From NCBI GenBank assembly GCA_027605045.1, contig JAQFWX010000004.1:1994683-2058682 (forward strand): a DNA stretch of 64,000 bases, in the 5' to 3' direction. The position numbers were made by a program, and so were the translations under genes. Below are positions 35,619 through 46,843 of this stretch, piece after piece. The DNA comes from Phallus indusiatus. Its lineage: Eukaryota; Basidiomycota; Agaricomycetes; Phallales; Phallaceae. How positions within the stretch are numbered: the first letter of the stretch is position 1; each line of letters starts with the position of its first letter. The notes beneath the pieces are model-generated. The model saw only the letters and a list, made by a program, of their open reading frames with translations, was not told the DNA's origin and did not search any database.

Positions 35619-37967
35619 ATGGTCGCTCTCTCGGGAAAGAAAGACAAAATGAACCCTTTTGTTAGCATTTTCCAGCCTAGCCGTCGACGTGGTTCACGTC
35701 CACCAACAGTCACGCTCCCAGCCGCAACCAACGACTCCCTCTCATCCTCCTCTGACGGGTCCGTTCCAACCCCAGAGGACGATCCAGATTTGTCGGCTCG
35801 CTCTTCGACTCGGTTCGCGAATTGGTTGAGATCATCTTCATCCTCATCCTCCTCCAAGTCATCATCCTCATCTTCTCGGCCAAAACCACCACCCCTCACA
35901 GCGACTGCTTTATCGCCTCCTCTACCGCCTCCTCCACAAGCATCTTCTACTCCCTCCGATTCAGATGACGATGACGAGGACAGCGACAATTACGGGGATG
36001 ATGATATCAAACAACAAGAAGAAACTACGCCGCCGCCCCTTCCTCGTCCCCCTCCCATCCCAGCCAGCTCTTCTGTCCGTGCTTCTTCTCGCTCTCCAGG
36101 TCGCTCAGGTCGCCCTCCTCGCACTCTTTCCCATCCCTCTCACCAGAACTTGCGGGATATAACTTTATCCGCTATTAACCAACGCCCACCGTGTCCCCCA
36201 TTTCTTCACGCCCCTTCCGGTCCAGTGTTCCCCCGGTCTTCCAACTCCTCCCGATTGCTCCCCGTCGTTCAGACAACTCGCATTGTCCATCATAAAACAA
36301 CGATCATTCGCCGTCTCGAGGCCAAGTCCCTGACGCCCATCGAACATCAGAGCATAGCACCGTTTTACAACCGTTCAAAAGACAGCCATGGCGTGCTCAG
36401 CACGCGTCGTCGCTTAGATCTTGAAGATGTCTCTGATTTGAAAGATGCAAAACGTGTACAGGATTTTAGCTTTGGTCTTCACCGTTGGATCAGCCGCCCT
36501 TGTTTCGAGGAACGCTGTGTAGCATGGCACTGGGATTCCGATGGAAAAGAAATCGTTCGCAAACAAATTCAAGGATCAGGAAAGGCGGTAGCATTGCTTG
36601 AATATTCAGAAGGACTGGAGGCCATGGCTGGTTTTGGTTTGTTCCCAACCGGTAAGCCCAAACAATTCCAACTTTTTTGGGGGGATTTATTTACAAATAC
36701 TCTCATCGTATCTGGTTTCTGATAATCAACAGAATATTCGCGCCGGCTTTCCGCTGTTCCCCCAGTTCCCCGTCTGGATATTCAGTTAACCGGTTCGTCG
36801 AGTCCCTCCCCTGGGCCTCCTACCCCCAAGAGTGCCCCTCCCTCAACTTCAGCGCGCAAGCCGATGCGGATGTCCCCTGTTATTTTACCTCCACAGGATG
36901 ACGAAGGTGACGACGTTCCTCTTGGAATTCATATCACGAAACGTGAAGAGCAAGGACGCGAAGAAATGAAAAAAAGGGCTCTGGCTGATGAAGTCATCAA
37001 GGCACGGATGAGGGCTGATGCCGTTAGAACTGGCGCAGCTGACAGAGAAAATTTGCATGATAGACGACAAACGTATTCTCGACCTACGTATGATGCGCAT
37101 GCTAGTTTCTCAAAGTCGGAACCTGCAAAGCAGGATTCCCACACGCTCGACTCTACAAGGAGACCGTCCAGTGTACGTAGTGCCACTTCCTGGAATAGTG
37201 ACGCTTCCAGGCAATGGTCGTCTTTGTCATATCTTTCCCCCTTTACTCCCTCCACATACGCAGACTCGGAGGGAACTAAAAGCCAACGGCGGGTATCTAT
37301 GCTCGGTTCTGCGTCTGACGTAGGGATGCCCAACGTGACAAGTTCGCAATCTCGTTCCAGTAGGATGTTTACTTCATCACCACCACCGCCACAACAACCT
37401 ACTCCGGTGTCCCCATTCCATATGATGCACACTATGCCCGTGTACCCTCTCCAGTTACCGCCTGTGATGCCCGTGTTTATGCAACCAGGATATATAGCCC
37501 CACCATCGCCGCCCAGCTTTAACTATTATCCTTTACCCTCACCTCCTCCCATTCGCGCCGCAATACCCGTTAGTCGGAGTGCAGAACGCCTAGGACCCGC
37601 TCCAGGCTCGGCATATTCTAATGGGAGACCCTCAATCTCTGCGAGACGGGCGACCGCCGGTCCTGAGGATATGCAGCAAATGGTAGAACAAATGAAGCGA
37701 AGTGGACTGCACAAGGAGCTTCCGGGACGGTCGCCGCTTTCGAGAACGACGGATCAAGGTTCGAGACCTGGTGGACATGGTCAAGCTCAAGGGCAAGGAC
37801 AGGGACAGGGTCGGGAGGACCGAAATCAAGTACAGCATCATAAGCATGCGTCGGATCCGCGATCTCAAAGTGGAAGAACAGACCAGTCGAAGCGGTTTAG
37901 TCGCATGCCATCTGCTCTTTCACTTCCATCCAAGAAACCATCCACTGCACTGTATGTTTCGCGGTGA
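35619..37967 (+). CDS. Proline/serine-rich protein of unknown function
   Basis: Two exons joined at a 79-nt GTAAGC intron after FGLFPT. The N-terminal part is low complexity with an acidic patch (SDSDDDDEDSDNYGDDDIKQ). A more ordered island follows (TTRIVHHKTTIIRRLEAKSL through DFSFGLHRWISRPCFEERCV), then a helical charged region EEQGREEMKKRALADEVIKA and a Pro-rich tail with MMHTMPVYPLQLPPVMPVFM. I do not recognise a domain. MVALSGKK at 35619 is the first ATG of the frame that is not in the CT tract; an in-frame ATG lies 30 bp downstream. It looks like a signalling or cytoskeletal adaptor common in agaricomycetes, but that is a guess. Confidence 0.7.
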
Positions 37968-38601
37968 TTGTGCCGCTTGTCATTATTGTTGTCATCTTTC
38001 TCTTCCTTCCTTTTTCGTACATTCTTCTGCATGTCGTGTTTATTTAGCCGGGATGTGGTTGTTTTTCTTTGTTATTTGTTTGTTTTACAAGCCCCCCTTT
38101 TTCTTTTTTTCTTTTTGCTATTAACCCTAGTAGGACGATACGCTATGGACACCCTTAATCGACCTTTATTTTTTTCTCTTCTTTTACCAGCTTCCACCAC
38201 AACCACATTTTATTTAATCATTTCTTGGCATTTTTTTTTCTTTCGGACAAATCATCAGGCAAATCATATACAACATTACAATTTTTTCTTTCTTTTTTCA
38301 CTTGCTGCAAGCATACTTTTTTATTACTTTCGCAATGGTGTTTTCTTTTACCTCCTCTTTCCCTTCTAAGACTCTTTCATCTTTTTTTCCCCCGTTTATC
38401 CACAAAGACTATTATTGTTTATAACAATTAACACGCGCCAATGTTTTGTATCATGGAATTTCAAAGGAATGCTCTCGTGTTTCTTGTACTGCATGAGAAT
38501 ATATATGCCAAATACTCATTATAATACAAAACGAAAAGAAAAGAAATATGGACAAAAAAATAACTTGTGAGAGGAATGATGTCCTGAATTGTTGCGGTCT
38601 G
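37968..38601. other. T-rich region between convergent genes
   Basis: 634 bp between two convergent gene ends. It is strongly T-rich on the plus strand (37980-38400), consistent with 3' untranslated regions. Phe-rich frames here come from the T-rich composition. Confidence 0.4.
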
Positions 38602-39440
38602 TTAGAACATTGGACCGCGGATCCGTCTAGCTAATTGGATATCGCGTTGCATCAAGGTTACACGTTTGGCGTGAATAGCACATAAATTTCTATGATAAAA
38701 AATGAGACTATTCTGTTTTAAAAGTAAGAAGAAAGACAAGGCTCACGCGTCTTCGAAAAGGTGAACAAGGTAAGCCTCCGTCGCTTCTTGTAAAGCTAAA
38801 ATAGCAGAGCTCTGCCAACGCAATCCTAGATCACCATACTCTTGTTCATCCGTAATCATATTCATAGCAATTTCTCGAACCTAAAAAGAAGCATGGTTTT
38901 CCTTAGTTGAACACACGAATCAACGTGTACAAAATCCAACTCACGACGCGAGAGAAAGGTAGTTTACGAAGCAGCAAGTCCGTGCTCTTTTGGTATTTGC
39001 GGATCTCTCGTAACGCGACTGTTCCAGGCCGGAATCGTTTCTTTTTCCTCGTCGGTTCTTCTTCATCAGCGGGTTCTTGTTCCTGCGCTGCTTGTTTTTG
39101 TTTTTGCCGTTGCTTTGGTCCTTGACTTTGGTTCTGGTTCTGTCTTTGGTTTACATTCTGACGTGCTATTGCTGGAGCTGTTAATTATAATATATATATA
39201 TATATATGCACAAGGCACAAAGATGGTGAGTTTGAGATGCTTCGGAACGCTTTTTAGAGGATGTTACATACCAGGAGGCTGTGTCGCTCTAGCCAAACCG
39301 GGTGGTGCAATTCCACCAGTGCTTTTGCGAGCCGTACTCTTCTTTTTAGGTTTAACAGGCGATCTTCGCGGACTGCTGTTGTCATCGTCGCCGCGACCGC
39401 TACCGCTAGCTTCACCCCGTCTTTGCACTGCAGAAACCAT
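38602..39440 (-). CDS. CSE4: Centromeric histone H3 variant CENP-A (Cse4)
   Basis: CENP-A replaces H3 in centromeric nucleosomes. The start [17 protein letters not shown] (39440) opens a non-H3 N-tail rich in Gln/Lys, ending [18 protein letters not shown]. The histone fold follows: [58 protein letters not shown] and [20 protein letters not shown], ending RRIRGPMF. The longer loop 1 (TDEQEYGDL), LRWQSSA and VHLFEDANLCA are CENP-A rather than canonical H3 features. Five short introns; intron 1 carries a (TA)n tract. The frame is intact. Confidence 0.93.
39187..39207 (+). repeat. (TA)n microsatellite in CENP-A intron 1
   Basis: About ten TA units next to the acceptor end of the first intron of the CENP-A gene. 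Confidence 0.85.
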
Positions 39441-39728
39441 AATAGCCTATTCAGGTTGAAAAAAGAACGAAATGACCAAGCAAATAAACAAATAAAGAGA
39501 GAGGAAGTGGACGAGGGTGTGATGCTACACCCATATGGACCGGAACCATGCGTTACGTAAGTTAAGGCGCTCGATCGATTCCCTGTTTCATGGAACCGAA
39601 AATGGCCCAAGGTGGTAATTTAAGGGCGGTCCTTCGGTGGACAATAACAACCACAACGCATGTTCAATTGTCCTCTCCTTTCTTCTCAATAATCCAAACC
39701 GCGTTTTGATTCTTTGACAATCTGCATC

Positions 39729-41462
39729 ATGGCTCACGCTGTTGTACACGGGTTTTATAGGTAAGGCTAGAGGCTTTTTGACCTAATAATAATCATCAAC
39801 CAACCCGCAGATACACTGATATCAATTTCGAGTGGCGAGCCTTATTTTCAACTCTCTTTTAACGATTTTTTAAAAATTTACTTTGAATAACCCTATAGGG
39901 CTTCAGTATTGGAAAATCCCTCTGATCGATCTGCACTGAAAGGGTTTATATCTGGCGATGCGCTCGTTCACCCCGATCATCCCTTCAACGCTCCTAACCC
40001 TTCCAAGAAACCGGGAGTTACACTTACAATTGGTATAAACTTTAATGGTTTTTTCTTCCAGTTGAGCTTAATGTCTTTTCTGAAAGGAACTCTTGAGAAT
40101 GGCGAATCTCGTTTACTGTATACCTCGAAGCAAATAGAATATGTCAGATACTGGCTTCACGCCACTGGATATACCGAGGATCCTATTCCATTGCCTGGAA
40201 GTGCTTATCTCCTAACCGATTCGTCCTTGAAGAACACGTATCCCATCACATTCCATACCATGGCAGATTTAAAAAATGCTTTAAAGGTAAATAAGAGCAC
40301 ATTTCAATAAAAAGAGGACTTGGTCTCCAATTTGACGCGCATAACTCTTTTAACAGGATCTCACGAAAAATAACAAGAGGCTCAAAGGGACAGACAAGAC
40401 TTTATTAGCATATAGAGATATGTTTACCCTTACGAGGAAATACTGGCAAGAATGTAGCGGGACGTGGCTTGTGATTGATATCGAAACATGGGAGATGGAC
40501 CATACCGTCATAACTGAGTATGGATTTTGCCAAGTCACTTGGGAAAGGGGGCCGGGTGAAGAGAAACGTAAGATTATGGAAGATGGCCATTTTATCATTC
40601 AAGAACACAAAACGTATCAAAATGGCAAATATGTTGATAATAATCAACAGGTATACTCATTTGTTATTATGCGGATTTTTATCAAGTCTGATTTTTTATC
40701 TCTATTTTGATAGCATTATATGTTCGGGAAATCCAAATATATCAAGCTGAAGGATTTGCGCAAGTTCGTTAATGATCAGATTACCATGGGGTTGAGCCGA
40801 GGACCGCTCTACCTCGTTTTCCATGATCACAACCAGGATATCAAGTAAGTTGCCTAATTCCCCTTAGCGTGTGACTTCTACAAAAAATAAATAAATAACG
40901 TCTAAAGGGACTTGACGAGGCTTGGCGCACCCATTGAGGATATCAAGTACAACCTTCCCAGCGCTAGTCCAAGCGAAGGACTATATATGATAGACACGAG
41001 TTCATTATTTGGTGCTCTTGAAGGCCGGACGGATGAAATGCGCGGTCTGGAAAGAATGTGTTTATTACTCCAAATTCCCAACACGGGGAGGTTCCATAAT
41101 GCAGGGAACGATGCACATGTATGCCCTGAAATTCCTGATCTACTACTATCAGGACTGACTGATGATCGATTGTTCCTTTTTTTTCTGAATTTTTCTTTCC
41201 CCCTCTTTTGGGATGATAGTTCACAATGCTGGCGTTGGAATCTATGACATCCGGGCAAACGCTCGATCAGCAACGGGCGGCACGATGGCCGGGACAGGAG
41301 ACAGTACTCAGTCCTTCCGGCGGAAAGAAAGACATGGTTGATTGGAAGCCTCACCAAATCGACAGTGACTATGACGATATGGAAGGTATTTTCCCACCTC
41401 CAAAGGATCAACCTGGAGTGGTAGGGTATGAGACGGATGAGTCTGATGCTTGGGTGAACTAA
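39729..41462 (+). CDS. Gfd2/YDR514C-like DEDDh exonuclease-fold protein
   Basis: Start MAHAVVHGFYRYTDINFE. The C-terminal half has an RNase H-like DEDDh exonuclease layout: ExoI TWLVIDIETWEMDHTVITEYG, ExoII around YLVFHDHNQDIKDLTRLGAP, and ExoIII FHNAGNDAHFTMLAL with the H(x4)D pattern completed across an intron (41117-41220). All five DEDDh positions therefore appear filled. Yeast Gfd2 is linked to mRNA export; fungal relatives include QDE-2-interacting exonucleases of RNA silencing. The substrate here is unknown. The first intron uses a GTGGCG donor fixed by the frame (NFE|ASVLENPSDR). Stop TAA 41460-41462. Confidence 0.8.
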
Positions 41463-41647
41463 ATTTTTGGAGCGCAGTGCACGGTGCCGCAGCTGCGAAC
41501 AACAACAAACAAACTTTAAATTGATTGTAACAACAACCTGTTTCTAAAGTGCTTAGTGGATATGTATTTTCTTGTTCTATAATCGTAGAGCAAGAGCATG
41601 CGTATCAACTGTTTTTTTTGTTCTTATTTTTTTTGCTCAATCGATTA

Positions 41648-42058
41648 TTAAAGGCCTGCGTGCTGCAGGCTTTCTATTGCTCTCTGAAGATCTTTGTCGT
41701 GGCTATCGAGTTTTGAAGTCAATGCGACCTATTGATGATCTTGAATTCAAGGGAACAAAGATAATTTTACATGGTGATGCGGACTTACAACCAATGCTCT
41801 CAATTCTACAACAGCTTCCCCCAGTTCCTTTTGTATACTCGGGATACCCTTTTGCAATTCGGCAAGTATGTCGTCCTGAAAAAAATCTATCAGTGCATGA
41901 AAAATTGTCGGTTGCTGTCCTGGCACCTGCTCGGATATTATTTCACTCGATTCGCCCTGAGCAACGAATTTATCTACATTGATTCGCTGTTTTTCGACGG
42001 ATGCTCCGGAATTGTTATGTTCGCTAATTAGGCTGTGGCCGATTCGGGCAAATAAACT
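41648..42058 (-). CDS. Possible coiled-coil protein, 5' end unresolved
   Basis: On the minus strand an open segment ending at 41789 joins by a consensus GTAAGT...AATAG intron (41729-41788) to an exon ending at stop 41648. The joined protein contains QQPTIFHALIDFFQDDILAE, LQKGIPSIQKELGEAVVELR and TSKLDSHDKDLQRAIESLQH, which looks helical and coiled-coil-like. I could not find a convincing first exon or ATG, and I know no relative. It could be a lineage-specific gene or chance. Confidence 0.35.
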
Positions 42059-42818
42059 TCAGTTCCAACGGATGCATCACTAGTAATAACCTGGCTCTCG
42101 TCTATCATTGACCTACCGATTAACGCGTTGAGTTAAATCTATCATGGTCTCTTTTTCATTTCCGGTCGAGGTGTAGTCCATGAGCGAGTGTATTGTGAAT
42201 GGAACATCCTTATTGTCTACCGGGGAAATTACTTACCAGCAAAGGCTTAAAGCAAATGCCGGCGCTGTTTGCTATTCGCAGTTCGATGGGAGCTTCAGTT
42301 CTTCCGCGATTAGAAAGGAGTACGCAATGTATTGTGGCAATTCTAAACTTGTAATTGGTATTTATGCGGGTGTCAACGAGAAGCACACTACCTGATCTAC
42401 AGATACCGTGACGCCAGCTGTTGAATATGTATAGACTCGGTATAGACTACTACACAGTTCACAGTTCAATCATAGTATATTTGAAATTCCTGCTAGAAGA
42501 TAATCATATTAATGGTACGATGGTCAAATCAATTCTCGAATTGACTAAAAATAATGAGACGACAGGATAAGCTTAGAGGGAGAGTGTTCAACGTGGTCAC
42601 CAAGCCTGCCTGCCGCGTTCGTCATAATTTGAATGATTTGGCCCTTGACCCGGCGGAAGCACCGGCTGGAACCGGGAGCATCGACCAATCAGAAATCAGA
42701 ACCTGCCCTAGAACTCGAAATTTGACCTAAATGGAGAGGACGCCTGAAAAGTGTACAATCTTCTATAAAACCCTCGCTGGGGCCACCTGCGATAACTCCC
42801 CCTCCTTGGTTGCTGAGC
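42059..42818. other. Intergenic region upstream of the RTA1-like gene
   Basis: 760 bp with no firm gene. The right part looks like a promoter, with a CCAAT sequence at 42685-42689 and a TATA-like element at 42764. Confidence 0.4.
42764..42770 (+). promoter_or_regulatory. TATA-like element of the RTA1-like gene
   Basis: TATAAAA lies 49 bp upstream of the start codon. The short distance would mean a very short leader, so it may be TATA-like only. Confidence 0.35.
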
Positions 42819-44194
42819 ATGGCTTATTATCCGTCTTTCCGATTTTTGGTGTTGACTATTCTACTCTCGTTATATCCAACTCAAATCACCGCCAAACGTC
42901 GAGTTATCTGTCCTTCCGACCCGTTTCTTTCTCCTTCAACTGATATATGTAATGCTCTTCGGTAAGGGTGTAGTGTTTGGTTTCTCCTCTCCTGGTCGTA
43001 CATTTTTTATCTGTTTAAAGATACATCCCTTCTAACGTCCTCACCGGCCTATCTGTCTCGTTATACACCCTCTCTGCCCTAATCATGACTTTTTACATGT
43101 GGAAGCGAGGTGCCCGATTCATGGCTGCTATGGTCATCGGTTGTTATAGTACGCAAATATCTAACTGAAATTAATGAAAACTCGAACTTAAGACCTATTT
43201 TTGTAGCAATGGCACTGGGATTGGCCATGCGTTTCGGACTACACGCTAAACCTGACAGTAGTGGTATTTATATCGTGGAATACCTACTTGTCGTACTATC
43301 GGTGAACAAAAAAGAGTTCCCTCTCGCAGTCGACTATTACTGACGAAACCTTGAACAGCCATGTGCCTTCATCGCAGCAGTGTACGTCCTCTTGGGACGT
43401 CTAACAAGACACTTGGGAATGGATCGACATCTATTTATCAATCCTAGACGAATTACTTTGGTGTTTGTTAGTTCAGATATCACTACATTTTTGATTCAGG
43501 TGAGTATATATGCATGTAGGTGCTTATATCCATCCTCTAATTCCGTTCACAAGGCCATTGGAGGGGCTATCTCGATCTCAGGAAGTACATCAGGAGATAT
43601 TTCCAAGTCAAACATAGGTTCAAACGTGAGTTCCCTTTTTTGGGGGGAAGGAGGAGGTGGAAGAATGATGCGCGCTCATTGTGCTAACCTAATGATTCTT
43701 GTGACGAACAGATCTTTTTGGCTGGATTGGGTATCCAACTGGCGTCGTTTTTCTTGTTCACGGTGGTATTTTTGGTGTTCACGTATCGTGTTCGTAAACA
43801 TGAACAGGAAGTGTGGAAAATGCACCGGGTGGCGGGTGTGCGCTGGTATAGAGATTGGCGCGCACTTGCATTTGTGATGGGATCAGTTGCATCGGAATAT
43901 TGGTGAGTGTGTTAACGTTTGCGTTGCAAGTTCGCGAAATTGATCCGTTTTTTTAATCGTAAGATCCGGTCTGCGTATCGTACCGTAGAGCTTTCGCAAG
44001 GATTTGAAGGCAAGTTAGCCAGATCTGAGGGATTCTTCTATGGGCTAGATACGCTCCCTTTGTTTATGGCGGTGGTGGTATACGTTTTCTTCTGGCCAGG
44101 GGATTTCATAAACGAAAGGGCGCTGGATATGAAGAACAGAAATAGCACAGCAGAGAGTAGCACAAGCGACGCGGCTGACGTAGAAAAAAAGTGA
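42819..44194 (+). CDS. RTA1-like lipid-translocating exporter
   Basis: RTA1/RSB1 proteins are seven-helix fungal membrane proteins linked to sphingoid-base efflux and drug resistance. An N-terminal signal-like helix FLVLTILLSLYPTQITA is followed by TGLSVSLYTLSALIMTFYMW, IYIVEYLLVVLSPCAFIAAV, RLTRHLGMDRHLFINPRR, FVSSDITTFLIQAIGGAISI and IRSAYRTVELSQGFEGKLAR, then EGFFYGLDTLPLFMAVVVYV. These match the RTA1 family order (RxLGRxxxxxxxxxF, SSDxxxxxxQxxGG, RxxYRxxELxQG). At the donor TATTGGTGAGTG (43898-43909) canonical splicing leaves the frame one base short before IRSAYR; one extra G repairs it. Stop TGA 44192-44194. Confidence 0.85.
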
Positions 44195-44248
44195 CAGGAT
44201 AGCGAGTGCGAGTTGTATGATATAATATCTAGTATATAGATAATTTTT

Positions 44249-44908
44249 TTATAAAGATTCTAGAAAGGCGGAAAGACCTGAATGGCTATCGCTCGATTGT
44301 TTCTTTGTCTGTTCATCTTTCTTTTGGCGATGTCGTGCGAGAAGAAGCTGTAACTCTGACAACTTTTTGTTGGTTCTTTTCATTGAAGAAGAAGAGGTTG
44401 AAGTAGTTGAAGTAACATGACTACCGGCGGGGGATTGTTGTTGTTGTTGTTGGGGACCATTCAATTTGGCTGTGTTCCCGTTGTCGTTCCCGTTGTTGCT
44501 GCTCTCCTTTGTGCTTCGCTTCTTCTTCTCTTTCTTTGTTTGCCTGGAAACCGCAGGAGGAGCTCCGAGGTCCAGTAACTCAACAAAGTGACACGTGGAA
44601 CAGGTCCGTTTGAGTCGATGGACGCGACCACCAGAATTCTTTTGTGACGTCGCTGACCTGACGGAGACCGGATGATGTCCACAATGCGTGCAGGCGAGAG
44701 GAGAGTGACTCAGCTGGGACACGCCGTTCCTGCGCTGACGGACGGTGTGGAAGGCAGCGAGACCGTCTGCAATGGGCCTCAAGGCATTAACGAGGGCTGT
44801 CTGGTAATTCGCAGTAATCGCATTGTCATCGTCCATATGTAGACGAGTCGGATTACGTAACACAGCTTTTCGATTTGTCATTTGTCCGACTTTTCCTAAA
44901 GCGGACAT
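44249..44908 (-). CDS. Rpr2/Rpp21/Snm1-like RNase P/MRP subunit
   Basis: Single exon, 219 residues, start ATG 44906-44908. The core has two Cys pairs, ACTHCGHHPVSVR and RLKRTCSTCHF, about 30 residues apart, with basic residues between. That is the zinc-binding pattern of the Rpr2/Rpp21/Snm1 family, protein subunits of RNase P or MRP. The N-terminal helix region (YQTALVNALRPIADGLAAFH) fits too. The C-terminus is low complexity (poly-Gln, Lys, Ser). Which of the three it is cannot be decided by eye. Confidence 0.65.
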   Translation of the reverse strand: MSALGKVGQMTNRKAVLRNPTRLHMDDDNAITANYQTALVNALRPIADGLAAFHTVRQRRNGVSQLSHSPLACTHCGHHPVSVRSATSQKNSGGRVHRLKRTCSTCHFVELLDLGAPPAVSRQTKKEKKKRSTKESSNNGNDNGNTAKLNGPQQQQQQSPAGSHVTSTTSTSSSSMKRTNKKLSELQLLLARHRQKKDEQTKKQSSDSHSGLSAFLESL

Positions 44909-45091
44909 TGAATCTTATTGTCCGCCTTGGTTTTGGTCAACAAAGCCTCGATTGTCCTTATTGTCTGTAAAATCTCTAAGAATGGTATATATACCCGCCA
45001 TGCCTCACGGGCTAATTGTCATCCATTTTCTCTCTCTACCACCATCACCTTCATCATACCTCACCCTTAGCATTTATCAGTCTTAAAAAAC

Positions 45092-46584
45092 ATGACTTCC
45101 AATCAACGAACTCAACCCCGTCGACCCTCTCTTTCCAAACCAATGTCTTGGCTTAGTGGTAACAGCAATAAATCTGTTGCAAGTCCGATAACAATATCGG
45201 AACCCAAACTCCTACACGATGTTTACATTGCCGGCACGGTTTCTGAAGCTTCTTCTCGTCAAGGTACACTCGGGGCAGGTGCCACAGTCGTCAGGACTCC
45301 AAGGGAGGCATTGACGACTTCGATGCGGACCCAACCACCGGTAGTTCAATATCAGCAGCGCCAACGGTCGCAACAGCCCCAGCGACACGAAGCGACTTCT
45401 CCCCGGAATAGTGGCACTTCATCTTCGAACGACGAAATCGAGCCTCCGTCTCCTGGCTCTCCACCTCCCCGAGTCCTTCCATTTCCATCTAAAAGCACTC
45501 CCGAATTGATGGACTTTTTAAATTCGACTCAGACTGCCGCAAACACCGACTCAATGGTTCAAAAGTTCCGCACCCACTCGATTTCACCCCGCACTAGATC
45601 GTTTGTACCTCCCGCAGCAATACCGGAATGTCCACCTCAGCCTGCCTGCGTTCCCATTTTGCTTTCTTCTCCTCCAGATGTGTCGATCAATCCATCTGCA
45701 CTTATGATTACCCTCGACACCTCAACTTCTTCCTTACGAACAACATACTCTACTTTAACGTCCCGCCCATCCCATTTGGAAGATTATCTATCTTCGTTGA
45801 CTCGTACTGGGGAGAGCCCGAGAAGCGCAACTTCCATGAAGCATTGATGGAAGCGGACGAAGAAGCAGAACAAGAGGAAGATGGAGTTTCTATATTACCT
45901 CCCCCCGATACCCCGTTTGCGTCTCTTTTCACCGCACATTTGAACTCCGTCGGTCTTGTACCCCGTTCTGCTGGATCGATTCATTTATTCCTGGATAGGC
46001 CTTCTGCTCCGTAAGTAACCCCTGTTCGTGAATTATTAAATTTTTCATATCTTTAACCGTGGTTTAGATATACACATATCCTATCCTATCTCAGGTCGCC
46101 TGCAACTTCAGGCTTCCTTCCCCGCTCAGCTAGCTTAGGCCATTCCTTCAGTCAGGAACGCTTCGACGCGCTCCTCGAACTTCGAGACGAAGCTAAATAC
46201 CTTGGCCTCGAAGAGCTGTACCAATTGTGCTCCGACGAATTACGTCAAGCCCGAACTCATGCTCGGAAATCCTCTTCTAGCGGCAGTATCAGCAGCAATC
46301 ATAGCCATCACAACAGCACGAGCTCAGGTTCCCACAACGTTTTCATTCCTGCTTCGTCAGACCGAGGTCGCGCTCCGGTCATGATGCACATGTTACGTGA
46401 ACATCACGTTAACAATTCCAAATTCCCTAAGATGGTCAATCGAGAAAGGCCTTCTAGTGGCAACTCAGGGGCTATACCCCAAACTGCGGAGGTATTTACG
46501 ATGTCCCCATCTCTTCACCAGCGCGATCAAGGTCAAGAGACCAGCCTTCTTCTTCGGACGGCTGGATTTAAAAGGGAAAACTAG
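45092..46584 (+). CDS. BTB/POZ-like domain protein, Ser/Pro-rich N-terminus
   Basis: The N-terminal ~200 residues are low complexity. The domain begins near ALMITLDTSTSSLRTTYSTL and continues with FASLFTAHLNSVGLVPRSAG, IHLFLDRPSAPYTHILSYLR, FLPRSASLGHSF and ERFDALLELRDEAKYLGLEE, then LYQLCSDELRQ. The last part is the typical end of KCTD-like BTB domains (LLxLRDEAxYLGLxxLxxLC). Between SHLEDYLSSLTRTG and EPEKRNFHEALMEADEEAEQ the frame slips by one base at the GGGG run 45809-45812. One more G gives a smooth join; an intron of 62 nt is possible but has none of the usual T-rich or branch features. Confidence 0.7.
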
Positions 46585-46843
46585 GAAACACGAAATTTTT
46601 CACGCCTTATTCTTATTACTTAACGAAATCTTTTACGACATTTTTCATTAAGAGCGCATATTTCGTCTTCCTACATCTAGTGCCCTTACAACCCTCATTC
46701 GGATTTCCAATTTTCAATGTTTCACTACATACATACACACACTCACTGCATTACATAGTAACCACACTCAATCCTTTTGTCATCTTTTTTTGTATCACTT
46801 AATATCTGTCAAATAAACAAACAAATTACACCCAAGATTATAA

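Noticed and set aside
37968..38369. Phe-rich 133-codon frame after the Pro-rich gene
   Set aside because: It is T-rich 3' flank with no domain or splice structure.
40033..40061. A 29-nt intron in the Gfd2-like gene
   Set aside because: Removing it leads to an early stop, while reading through gives a coherent protein.
41572..41982. 136-codon plus-strand frame
   Set aside because: It has no recognisable features and overlaps a better-structured, though still weak, minus-strand candidate.
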